Of a stretch of DNA of 35,817 nt, positions 25,812 to 32,053 are shown one piece after another. The DNA is from Minisyncoccota bacterium (GTDB lineage Bacteria; Patescibacteriota; Microgenomatia; UBA1400; PJMF01), in NCBI GenBank assembly GCA_012515515.1, contig JAAYYE010000009.1:1-35817 (forward strand), written 5' to 3'. A program made the position numbers and the translations under genes. The first letter of the stretch is position 1. The number at the start of each line of letters is the position of its first letter. Under the pieces are notes generated by a model that worked only from the letters and a program-made list of their open reading frames with translations, was not told the DNA's origin and did no database searches.

Positions 25812-25830
25812 AGATAAATTAAAGATAAAA
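25809..25830. repeat. 11-bp tandem duplication between convergent stop codons
   Basis: TAAAGATAAA occurs at 25809-25818 and again at 25820-25829 (period 11). The first copy begins with the stop of the Ig-like gene; the stop of the O-antigen-ligase-like gene (complement of 25819-25821) straddles the two copies. Confidence 0.75.
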
Positions 25831-26937
25831 AGCCCAAAAAGTTAAGCTTGTCATAGCTTGAGTCATATTATTATTGAATAAGCTGTGGACAAGCAGAGCA
25901 ATTAATAGACTGATTTGCCAATGATGTTTATGCTCCCACTCTTGTTTAAATTCTCTGATTAGTAAAAGTAAAATCAAAGAAGTACCAAAAATTCCAAAAC
26001 CGTTATATAGAAAAATTAGAAAATTATCAGCAAAGCGGGCGTGACTAATACTGCCCTCTTGATTAATTTGATATTGGGGAGAAAAAGGTCCTTGGCCAAA
26101 GAAAATAGCTGGACCCCGATTGCTGCTTAAATATTGTTGAGCACTAGTCATTCTTGCCGAAATTGAACTAACTCGTGTTAAATTTACCCCTTCTCCGCCA
26201 CTTTTTTTGGGTAAAAAGGGGATGAAAACAATGAATAAAAGTAAGGAGAAACTAATAAATAATTTAGTGATTTTTTGACTATTGATTATTAAATAGATGC
26301 CAGCCAGCAGCAAACTCAAATAACTTGCTCTTGAGTAAGTTAATGCTAGGCCGACTAAAAACAATAAGGCTAAGAAAATATTCTTTTTATCAAGATTTTT
26401 TTGCTTAAAATAATATAAACAATTAAACGCTAGAATCAATCCAGTGAAATTAGGATCAAGCAGTGTGGAAGCGAGTCGATAAAAATGATCATCATAACCT
26501 AAATGATAAAGACTAGTTAAATCTGGTAAAAGAAAATACTGCAACAAGCCCAGAATTAAAATCAAGAAGGAGGCAGACAAAAAGACATTGAGATTTTTTT
26601 TCTTAGTAAAGTTTTGCTTTAAGAGCAAAATAAATAAAAAATAGGCCACAGCTCGAGCCATATATAAAAAACTAGTCAATTGGAAGCGATTTTGATAAAT
26701 TGCGTAGCTAATTGCTAAAAAAACATTAACAATTAGTAAGAAAAGTATTTTTTTATTAATTTTATTAATTTTTTTTAACTTTTTAATAATATTTTTTAAA
26801 CTATTAAAATTAAATAATAGGTAGGCAATTAGTAAAAAATCGTGTAAATAAACAGCTATTGTTTCTGTCAGATGAATTTTACCCAACTCTCCCCCAGCAA
26901 GAAATAATAAAAGACTAATTAAGAAAATATTTTTCAT
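25819..26937 (-). CDS. O-antigen ligase/polymerase-like membrane protein (Wzy/WaaL superfamily)
   Basis: This 372-residue protein has about ten to eleven membrane spans. The longest soluble loop (about residues 230-300, between the spans FIPFLP and FLIFLYNGFG) has Arg/Ser-rich sequence, as in the periplasmic loop of O-antigen ligases and polymerases. Conserved-looking features are LTYSRASYLSLLLAGIYL and the late GQGPFSPQY. In this superfamily the enzyme joins or transfers lipid-linked glycan at the outer membrane face. It is the last gene of a three-gene operon and its start overlaps the glycosyltransferase gene by 23 bases. Ligase versus polymerase cannot be decided. Confidence 0.75.
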   Translation of the reverse strand: MKNIFLISLLLFLAGGELGKIHLTETIAVYLHDFLLIAYLLFNFNSLKNIIKKLKKINKINKKILFLLIVNVFLAISYAIYQNRFQLTSFLYMARAVAYFLFILLLKQNFTKKKNLNVFLSASFLILILGLLQYFLLPDLTSLYHLGYDDHFYRLASTLLDPNFTGLILAFNCLYYFKQKNLDKKNIFLALLFLVGLALTYSRASYLSLLLAGIYLIINSQKITKLFISFSLLLFIVFIPFLPKKSGGEGVNLTRVSSISARMTSAQQYLSSNRGPAIFFGQGPFSPQYQINQEGSISHARFADNFLIFLYNGFGIFGTSLILLLLIREFKQEWEHKHHWQISLLIALLVHSLFNNNMTQAMTSLTFWAFYL

Positions 26938-27703
26938 AAAGATAAATTCTAACCAGTAAAGAATGAATACTCATTAGCCAAGCATAACATAAGCCAGCAA
27001 AACCATCTAAAAAACCTAATTTTAGCCAATAATTAAGTAAAAATTTACCCATTGGATAAAATATAGCTTGTAAAATAATTTTTGTCTTTGTGTAAGGAAT
27101 GTTCTGAGCAAAACGATAATTTGCTTCAAGTTGGGCGTATTGATCAACACTCAGCAGAAAATTGGCTAAATTTTGATGAGAGAAATGCTTAATGATTAAA
27201 TTGCTCTTTTTAACTTGACCAGTAATTTGCGCGACTTCATGAACTTGACGATCATATTTAATAGCATTAACTCTAGCTAAACGCGGACTATAATAATTGC
27301 CCGTTTCGCCAAACTTCAGTTTTCGCTGGTGAAAATAGTCAATTCTTTTGAGCAGATAAGCATCCACCAGCTCATCATTAAGTAGCTCTGCCAACTGCTT
27401 CAAATTTTCTTGACTCAGAATTTCATCACTATCCAAAAACATTAACCAAGGAGTACTTACTTTTTTGATCATTTTGTTGCGAAGAGCGGCAAAATCAGTG
27501 ATGGGATTTTTTCTAAAAATTAGACGAAAGTTGAGCTGAGGGTTGAGTTTTTTTAATTTTTTTTCTAATGCTTGCCAATCATTGGCGCTTTCTTGATCTA
27601 AGACAATGATTTGCTCAGCAAAAGCAACACTCATCAAAGCTTGTTCAAAAAGTTGATCTTGCCGATCATTTAAAACAATGATGCTTAAATTTTTGATTCG
27701 CAT
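26915..27703 (-). CDS. Family 2 glycosyltransferase (WaaE/KdtX-like)
   Basis: This 262-residue GT-A enzyme transfers a sugar from a nucleotide sugar to a lipid-linked or core acceptor. The N-terminal strand LSIIVLND, acidic VLDQES and the metal-binding DSD at 91-93 (PWLMFLDSDEIL) define GT2. FGETGNYYSPRLARV and RQVHEVAQ resemble the WaaE-type core glycosyltransferases. A hydrophobic C-terminal tail (about 215-255) suggests membrane attachment. It overlaps both neighbours (19 bases with the flippase gene, 23 with the ligase-like gene), so the three are translationally coupled. Confidence 0.85.
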   Translation of the reverse strand: MRIKNLSIIVLNDRQDQLFEQALMSVAFAEQIIVLDQESANDWQALEKKLKKLNPQLNFRLIFRKNPITDFAALRNKMIKKVSTPWLMFLDSDEILSQENLKQLAELLNDELVDAYLLKRIDYFHQRKLKFGETGNYYSPRLARVNAIKYDRQVHEVAQITGQVKKSNLIIKHFSHQNLANFLLSVDQYAQLEANYRFAQNIPYTKTKIILQAIFYPMGKFLLNYWLKLGFLDGFAGLCYAWLMSIHSLLVRIYLYEKYFLN

Positions 27704-28920
27704 GTACTCTTTTTCAGAGAAATTAGACTGATAGGAAAGCTAATAACCCTGGCTATTAGAATGCCCAAACAAGCACCAAATAAACCATAAGTTGGCGTCA
27801 GCAAAAAGATTGCCAGCAACATTAAGATTAAAGAAACAGTCAAATGCAAATTCATGGAGAAATATTTTTTTTGAGCAATAAGGAAGGCATAAACAATATT
27901 CACAACACTGTGTACTAGGCCCGCGAGGATTAAAACTGGCAAAACCTGACTGGCCTCTATCCATTGATCACCCAAAACCACCTTCACAAAAAATTCAGGC
28001 CAAATAATTAAAGGCAAACTAAACAACAAAGTGATCAGCAGGGTGCTAAAAACAGATTTTTTGAAAGCTTGTTTTAAACGAGCTTCTTCTTGCTCTCGAT
28101 GGAGGTTGGCAAAAACCGGCATTAAACCATGGTGAGCAGCCTTAGAAAGCTCATAATTGACTTTATGACTCAAAGAATAGGCATTATGATAAATGCCTAG
28201 TTGATGAGAATTAAGCAATTTACCAATCACAAAATCATCTGCGTTATCATTCAAATAAGAAAACAAGCTTGCCAAAGCCAAAGATTTAGCATTTTTAAAA
28301 ATATAGCGCCCGCGATTCACATGATAATGAAATCGCGGGCGCTCTTTATTCATTAGGAATGAAATAATAACTTCAAATACGGCTGCCAGAATGACACCGC
28401 CAACCAAGCCCCAGACTGTTTTTAAGATCAGCACTAAAATAATTTGTAATATAAGTTCAGCTGCTAAATGAAGAGCTTGATACAAGCCTTCCTTAGTGAA
28501 ATTAAAGTTTTTTTGCCACTGAGCCACAGCTGGATTGATAAAACCCTTAATAATTGGCACCAAGGCTGCTGCCCTGATCAGCGGTAACAATAATGCTTCT
28601 TGATAAAAATTGCTCAAAAATGAGGCTAATAGCCACATAATTAAGCCAATGATTAAGCCACGAAAAATAGCAATCACCCAAGCAGTGTCCAGAAAATAAT
28701 TAATATCTTTTTTAGATTGAACGATAGTGGTATTAATTCCAGTTTGCGTAAAACTTTCAGTTAAACCTAGGGCAATCATGACCAAAGAAAACAATCCAAA
28801 ATCACTGGGCTTGAGTAATCTAGCCAACACCACAATTTTTACAAAATTAATGACAAAAACAAAAACCTTTTGCAAACTCTGAACAGAGAAACCAATAATG
28901 GCGTGTCGCTGATAACCCAT
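27685..28920 (-). CDS. Oligosaccharide flippase, MOP superfamily (Wzx-like)
   Basis: This 411-residue protein has about twelve membrane spans and would flip lipid-linked oligosaccharide across the membrane. The N-terminus (GFSVQSLQKVFVFVINFVKIVVLARLL then KPSDFGLFSLVMIALG) is typical of the polysaccharide transporter family, with NDNADDFVIGKLLNSHQLGIYHNAYSL in the middle. It heads the operon. A perfect 13-bp GC-rich inverted repeat (28305-28343) lies within codons for about residues 193-205 of the cytoplasmic loop. ATG 28920 lies 6 bases after a TATAAT box, so the operon mRNA is probably leaderless. Confidence 0.88.
   Translation of the reverse strand: MGYQRHAIIGFSVQSLQKVFVFVINFVKIVVLARLLKPSDFGLFSLVMIALGLTESFTQTGINTTIVQSKKDINYFLDTAWVIAIFRGLIIGLIMWLLASFLSNFYQEALLLPLIRAAALVPIIKGFINPAVAQWQKNFNFTKEGLYQALHLAAELILQIILVLILKTVWGLVGGVILAAVFEVIISFLMNKERPRFHYHVNRGRYIFKNAKSLALASLFSYLNDNADDFVIGKLLNSHQLGIYHNAYSLSHKVNYELSKAAHHGLMPVFANLHREQEEARLKQAFKKSVFSTLLITLLFSLPLIIWPEFFVKVVLGDQWIEASQVLPVLILAGLVHSVVNIVYAFLIAQKKYFSMNLHLTVSLILMLLAIFLLTPTYGLFGACLGILIARVISFPISLISLKKSTCESKI
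28305..28343 (-). other. Intragenic GC-rich hairpin with T-tract (possible attenuator)
   Basis: Arms AGCGCCCGCGATT (28305-28317) and AATCGCGGGCGCT (28331-28343) are perfectly complementary with a 13-base loop. In the sense (minus) RNA the stem is followed directly by ATATTTTTAAAAATGC, which is terminator-like. Nine of the 13 base pairs are G-C within an A+T-rich gene. Confidence 0.75.
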
Positions 28921-28926
28921 AGCTTA

Positions 28927-28932
28927 ATTATA
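28927..28932 (-). promoter_or_regulatory. -10 box of the polysaccharide operon
   Basis: Minus-strand TATAAT (complement of 28927-28932) ends 6 bases before ATG 28920. TGGCAA on the minus strand (complement of 28949-28954) is a weak -35 candidate with a 16-base spacer. Confidence 0.6.
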
Positions 28933-28944
28933 AAGCAATCTTTT

Positions 28945-28966
28945 CCACTTGCCAGTTGCTAAGTGG
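28945..28966. promoter_or_regulatory. Inverted repeat in the divergent promoter region (possible operator)
   Basis: CCACTT (28945-28950) and AAGTGG (28961-28966) are complementary arms around a 10-base centre. They overlap the -35 regions of both divergent promoters, where a repressor could act on the flippase operon and lepB together. No regulator gene is nearby. Confidence 0.35.
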
Positions 28967-28978
28967 CGGCGTTAAAAT
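28949..28978 (+). promoter_or_regulatory. Promoter of lepB
   Basis: TTGCCA at 28949-28954 and TAAAAT at 28973-28978 are 18 bases apart. The -10 box ends 8 bases before ATG 28987 but only 2 before ATG 28981, favouring the later start. Confidence 0.55.
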
Positions 28979-28986
28979 AGATGTTT

Positions 28987-29577
28987 ATGACAAAAGTTTT
29001 GGGAAAAATTGCTGGTGGTTTTTTAGACCTCGTAGAAACGGTGGCTATTTCCTTATCGATTTTTTTGGTAGTTTATCTAGTGATCATGCAGCCACATCAA
29101 GTAAATGGTCAATCAATGGTGCCCAATTTTCAACATGGCGAACATGTGATGACCGATAAAATATCTTATAAATTTCGGGAACCGAGACGCGGTGAAGTAG
29201 TGGTTTTTCATGCTCCGCCCGCAGCCGAGTGTGTTGAAGGCACCGGTTGTGATTTTATTAAACGAATTATTGCCCTACCAGGCGATCGGGTGGCAGTTCG
29301 AGATAATGCCATTTGGGTTAATGGTCAAAAATTAATTGAATCATACATCCCTGCTAATTTTGAAATCTCTCCAGGGAGAGCGACCCTCAATGAAGAAATT
29401 TATTTGGGTGCCGACGAATATTTTGTTTCTGGTGACAATCGTCCCCATTCTAGTGATTCCCGATCTTGGGGAGCAATTAAAAAAAGTGATATTGTTGGTC
29501 GAGTTTTCTTGCGCTATTGGCCTTTAAACGAGATTTCCTTAATTGAAAAAGTTGAATATCTGACGAATTTTAATTAA
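28987..29577 (+). CDS. lepB: Signal peptidase I
   Basis: This 196-residue membrane serine protease cleaves signal peptides of exported proteins. One N-terminal membrane span (about 15-34) precedes the catalytic Ser43 (NGQSMVPNF) and Lys92 (FIKRIIALPGDRV). The GDNRPHSSDSRSWG box and the closing GRVFLRYWP are family signatures. Two cysteines (C82, C88) lie in the loop just before the catalytic Lys and could form a disulfide. ATG 28987 is preferred to ATG 28981 because the latter lies 2 bases after the -10 box. It is divergent from the polysaccharide operon and serves SecA-dependent export. Confidence 0.95.
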   Translation: MTKVLGKIAGGFLDLVETVAISLSIFLVVYLVIMQPHQVNGQSMVPNFQHGEHVMTDKISYKFREPRRGEVVVFHAPPAAECVEGTGCDFIKRIIALPGDRVAVRDNAIWVNGQKLIESYIPANFEISPGRATLNEEIYLGADEYFVSGDNRPHSSDSRSWGAIKKSDIVGRVFLRYWPLNEISLIEKVEYLTNFN

Positions 29578-29635
29578 ATTTTATTTCTTGCTCATCTTTC
29601 ATCTCATAATTGATTATAATAGTTTTATATTACCC

Positions 29636-29665
29636 TTGAGATTTTTCTTAAATAACAAGTACAAT
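29636..29665 (+). promoter_or_regulatory. Promoter of the cell-wall cluster (murB onward)
   Basis: TTGAGA at 29636-29641 and TACAAT at 29660-29665 are 18 bases apart. The -10 box ends 8 bases before ATG 29674. A separate TATAAT at 29615-29620 lacks a spaced -35 box. Confidence 0.6.
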
Positions 29666-29673
29666 AGGCAGTA

Positions 29674-30660
29674 ATGACGAATAATCAAAGATTAGTAAAA
29701 GCTAAATTTCCTGATTTGGACTGGTCTTTTAATTATCCTTTAGCGGAATCAAGTTATTTTAAACTGGGGGGCTTAGCAGAAATTTATTATAAAGTTAAAG
29801 ATCAGCTACTGCTCAAAAAAATCCTAGTCTTTTGTGAGCAAGAACGGATCCCTTGGAAAATTGTCGGTGGTTTAAGTAATTTAGTCATAGCAGATGCGGG
29901 AGTGAGTGGCTTAGTTTTACAAATCGCTGTTAGAGATTTTCAAGTGCTTAGCGATCAAGAAGATGCAGTAGTTTTTAGAGCAGCAACGGGCATAAAAACC
30001 AGTCAGCTGGTTAGCAAGGCAGTTAATCTTGGCGGAACTGGTTTGGAGGGTTTTATTGGCGTTCCAGGTACTTTGGGAGGAGCTATTTACAATAATGCTC
30101 ATTATCTCAAGGCGTTGATTGGCGATTATGTAGAAAGTGTTGTTGCGTTTCACGTGAAACATAATAAAGAAATTATCTTTTCACGTGAAATGTGCAAGTT
30201 TGCTTATGAACACTCGGTGTTTCAAGAGGATCCACAGCTGGTCATTTTAGCTGCAACTTTTTCTTTACGCAAAGATCAGCCAGACGTTATTAAAGAAAAG
30301 TTACTCCAAGCTCAAGAACATCGACAACAGACGCAGCCCTTACATCTGCCCAGTTCTGGTTGTATTTTTCGCAATCCTCCCAACACCGATGAGTTGCGAC
30401 AACTTTTTCCACAGTTCGCTCAAAGGGAGTTTATTCCTGCAGGCTTCTTAATTGATCAAGCCGGGCTGAAAAATCAACAAGTGGGAGCCATTGTGGTGAG
30501 TGACAAACACGCTGCCTTTTTGGTCAATATGAGTGAAGAACTGCAATTACCCGCTAAAGCTCAGGATGTTAAAAAACTAATTGCGCAAATTCAGCTAGCA
30601 GTAAAAAAACAATTTAAAGTAGAATTAAAAGAAGAAATATTTTATCTTGGTCAAGATTAA
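29674..30660 (+). CDS. murB: UDP-N-acetylenolpyruvoylglucosamine reductase
   Basis: This 328-residue flavoenzyme reduces the enolpyruvyl group to give UDP-MurNAc, the second step of peptidoglycan precursor synthesis. FAD-binding stretches are SSYFKLGGLAEIYY (26-39), VGGLSNLV and GVPGTLGGAIYNNAH (129-143). The proton-donor motif usually written GS(V/T)FKNP reads GCIFRNP here, putting Cys230 where E. coli has Ser229. The usual YRxS motif reads YEHS (178-181). The final catalytic Glu is in KEEIFYLG. Two parS-like palindromes are embedded in the coding sequence for residues 158-163 and 168-173. No Shine-Dalgarno; the promoter lies just upstream. Confidence 0.95.
   Translation: MTNNQRLVKAKFPDLDWSFNYPLAESSYFKLGGLAEIYYKVKDQLLLKKILVFCEQERIPWKIVGGLSNLVIADAGVSGLVLQIAVRDFQVLSDQEDAVVFRAATGIKTSQLVSKAVNLGGTGLEGFIGVPGTLGGAIYNNAHYLKALIGDYVESVVAFHVKHNKEIIFSREMCKFAYEHSVFQEDPQLVILAATFSLRKDQPDVIKEKLLQAQEHRQQTQPLHLPSSGCIFRNPPNTDELRQLFPQFAQREFIPAGFLIDQAGLKNQQVGAIVVSDKHAAFLVNMSEELQLPAKAQDVKKLIAQIQLAVKKQFKVELKEEIFYLGQD
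30146..30161. other. parS-like site 1 (ParB/Spo0J-binding palindrome) in murB
   Basis: The 16 bases match the bacterial parS consensus TGTTTCACGTGAAACA at all but the first position. The central 14 bases GTTTCACGTGAAAC (30147-30160) form a perfect palindrome. In the murB frame it is read as Ala-Phe-His-Val-Lys-His. Confidence 0.75.
30177..30192. other. parS-like site 2 (degenerate) in murB
   Basis: The central 12 bases TTTCACGTGAAA (30179-30190) form a perfect palindrome and match the parS core; 12 of 16 consensus positions agree. Centre-to-centre distance from site 1 is 31 bp, about three helical turns. It is read in a different frame from site 1 (Phe-Ser-Arg-Glu), so the shared sequence is not a protein repeat. 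Confidence 0.6.
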
Positions 30661-30702
30661 ATTAATCATGATTAAAAAATTAATAATACAAAGAAAGCAA
30701 AT

Positions 30703-32052
30703 ATGGGTGTAAATGCTAAAGCAGCTTTTTATATTCAAGGTGGGACGCCTTTGCATGGCAGCGTCAGAGTTGGCGGGGCAAAAAATGCTTCATATAAGCT
30801 GATGATTGCTTCTTTATTGGGTAGTCAGGAAAGTCGCTTATTAAATTTGCCTAATATTGCTGATGTGGAAATGGTCAAGCAAGTGATCAATGAATTGGGA
30901 GCCAGAGCTTATAACGCAGGCGAGCATAATCTGTTTATTGATCCACAAAATTTTCGTTTTAGTCGAGTGGATGGTCAATATGGTAAAAGTTCGCGAGCTT
31001 CATCCCTGTTTTTGCCGGTTTTGTTAGCCAAATTTGGCGAAGCGGCAGTGCCGCTACCCGGTGGTGATCAAATTGGCAAGCGACCATTAGAGCGCCACCT
31101 TCAAGGTCTAGAAAAGATGGGCGTGGTTTTTTCCCAAGAAGACGATATTTTATTAGCCAAAATTAAGAATAATGATCGTAAAAAAAGATTAAAGGCTTGT
31201 CATTACAAGTTTGAAAAAAATACTCATACTGGCACAGAAACGTTAATTATGGCTGCGGTTTTGGCAGAGGGAAAAACTATTCTTGAAAATGCCGCGCTCG
31301 AGCCAGAAATAGATGATCTGATTGTTTTTCTCAATGCTATGGGCGCTAAAATTCGCCGACGTTCTTTTCGCACAATTGAGATTGAGGGTGTAGAACGACT
31401 TGGTGGAGCTATTCATCGAGTGATGCCTGATCGTAATGAAGCGGTCAGTTATGCTTGTGCGGCCTTAATTACTCGAGGAGATATTGTCGTAGAAAATGCC
31501 GTGCATAAAGATTTAACGGCTTTTTTGGAAAAACTTGATGAGCTGGGAGCTGGTTACGAAATTGGCAATTATGGTATTCGCTTTTTTTATAAAGGTGCCT
31601 TGCAAGCGACTGATATCGAAACGGAAATCCATCCTGGTTTTATGACCGACTGGCAGCCTTTGTTCGCGACTCTACTCTGTTTAGCCCACGGTCAAAGTGT
31701 TATTCATGAAACCGTGATGCAGAGTCGTTTTCAATATGTTGACCACCTCAAACAAATGGGAGCAAAAATTGAATATTTTAATCCAGAAGTAAAATATCCT
31801 GAAAAAACTTATAATTTTAATTGGTCAGATAATCGTAGCAGCGATCAACACGCCATCAGAATTACTGGCCCTTGTGATTTTAAGGGAGGGACATTTGAAA
31901 TTCATGATTTGCGGGCTGGAGCAACGATTTTATTAGCAGCCATTGCGGCCAAAGGCGAAACAATCTTAACAAATATTGAACAGATTGAACGAGGCTACCA
32001 AGAAATTGATCAAAAATTGATATCAATGGGAGCCAGAATCGAAAGGAAATAA
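30703..32052 (+). CDS. murA: UDP-N-acetylglucosamine 1-carboxyvinyltransferase
   Basis: This 449-residue enzyme adds enolpyruvate from PEP to UDP-GlcNAc, the first committed step of peptidoglycan synthesis. The EPSP-synthase-type fold is shown by GGAKNAS (24-30; Lys27 and Asn28), FMTDWQP (substrate Asp) and HDLRAGATILLAAI (PEP-binding Arg). The mobile-loop motif, GGCTIGARP in E. coli, reads GGDQIGKRP: Asp122 replaces Cys115, the residue alkylated by fosfomycin. Arg127 of the loop is kept. It lies 42 bases after murB in the same direction and ends 1 base before mraY. Confidence 0.96.
   Translation: MGVNAKAAFYIQGGTPLHGSVRVGGAKNASYKLMIASLLGSQESRLLNLPNIADVEMVKQVINELGARAYNAGEHNLFIDPQNFRFSRVDGQYGKSSRASSLFLPVLLAKFGEAAVPLPGGDQIGKRPLERHLQGLEKMGVVFSQEDDILLAKIKNNDRKKRLKACHYKFEKNTHTGTETLIMAAVLAEGKTILENAALEPEIDDLIVFLNAMGAKIRRRSFRTIEIEGVERLGGAIHRVMPDRNEAVSYACAALITRGDIVVENAVHKDLTAFLEKLDELGAGYEIGNYGIRFFYKGALQATDIETEIHPGFMTDWQPLFATLLCLAHGQSVIHETVMQSRFQYVDHLKQMGAKIEYFNPEVKYPEKTYNFNWSDNRSSDQHAIRITGPCDFKGGTFEIHDLRAGATILLAAIAAKGETILTNIEQIERGYQEIDQKLISMGARIERK
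32043..32048 (+). promoter_or_regulatory. Shine-Dalgarno site of mraY
   Basis: AAGGAA ends 5 bases before ATG 32054 and lies within the last codons of murA, supporting translation from an internal ribosome-binding site in a joint mRNA. Confidence 0.6.
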
Positions 32053-32053
32053 T

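Noticed and set aside
25880-25900. DnaA-box-like sequences (TGTGGACAA here; TGTGGATAG near 11092)
   Set aside because: Single, imperfect 8 of 9 matches inside genes and far apart; no cluster or A+T-rich unwinding element, so no origin can be called.
29615-29620. TATAAT as the main murB promoter
   Set aside because: There is no -35 hexamer at 16-18 bases; TTGAGA with TACAAT closer to the start fits better.
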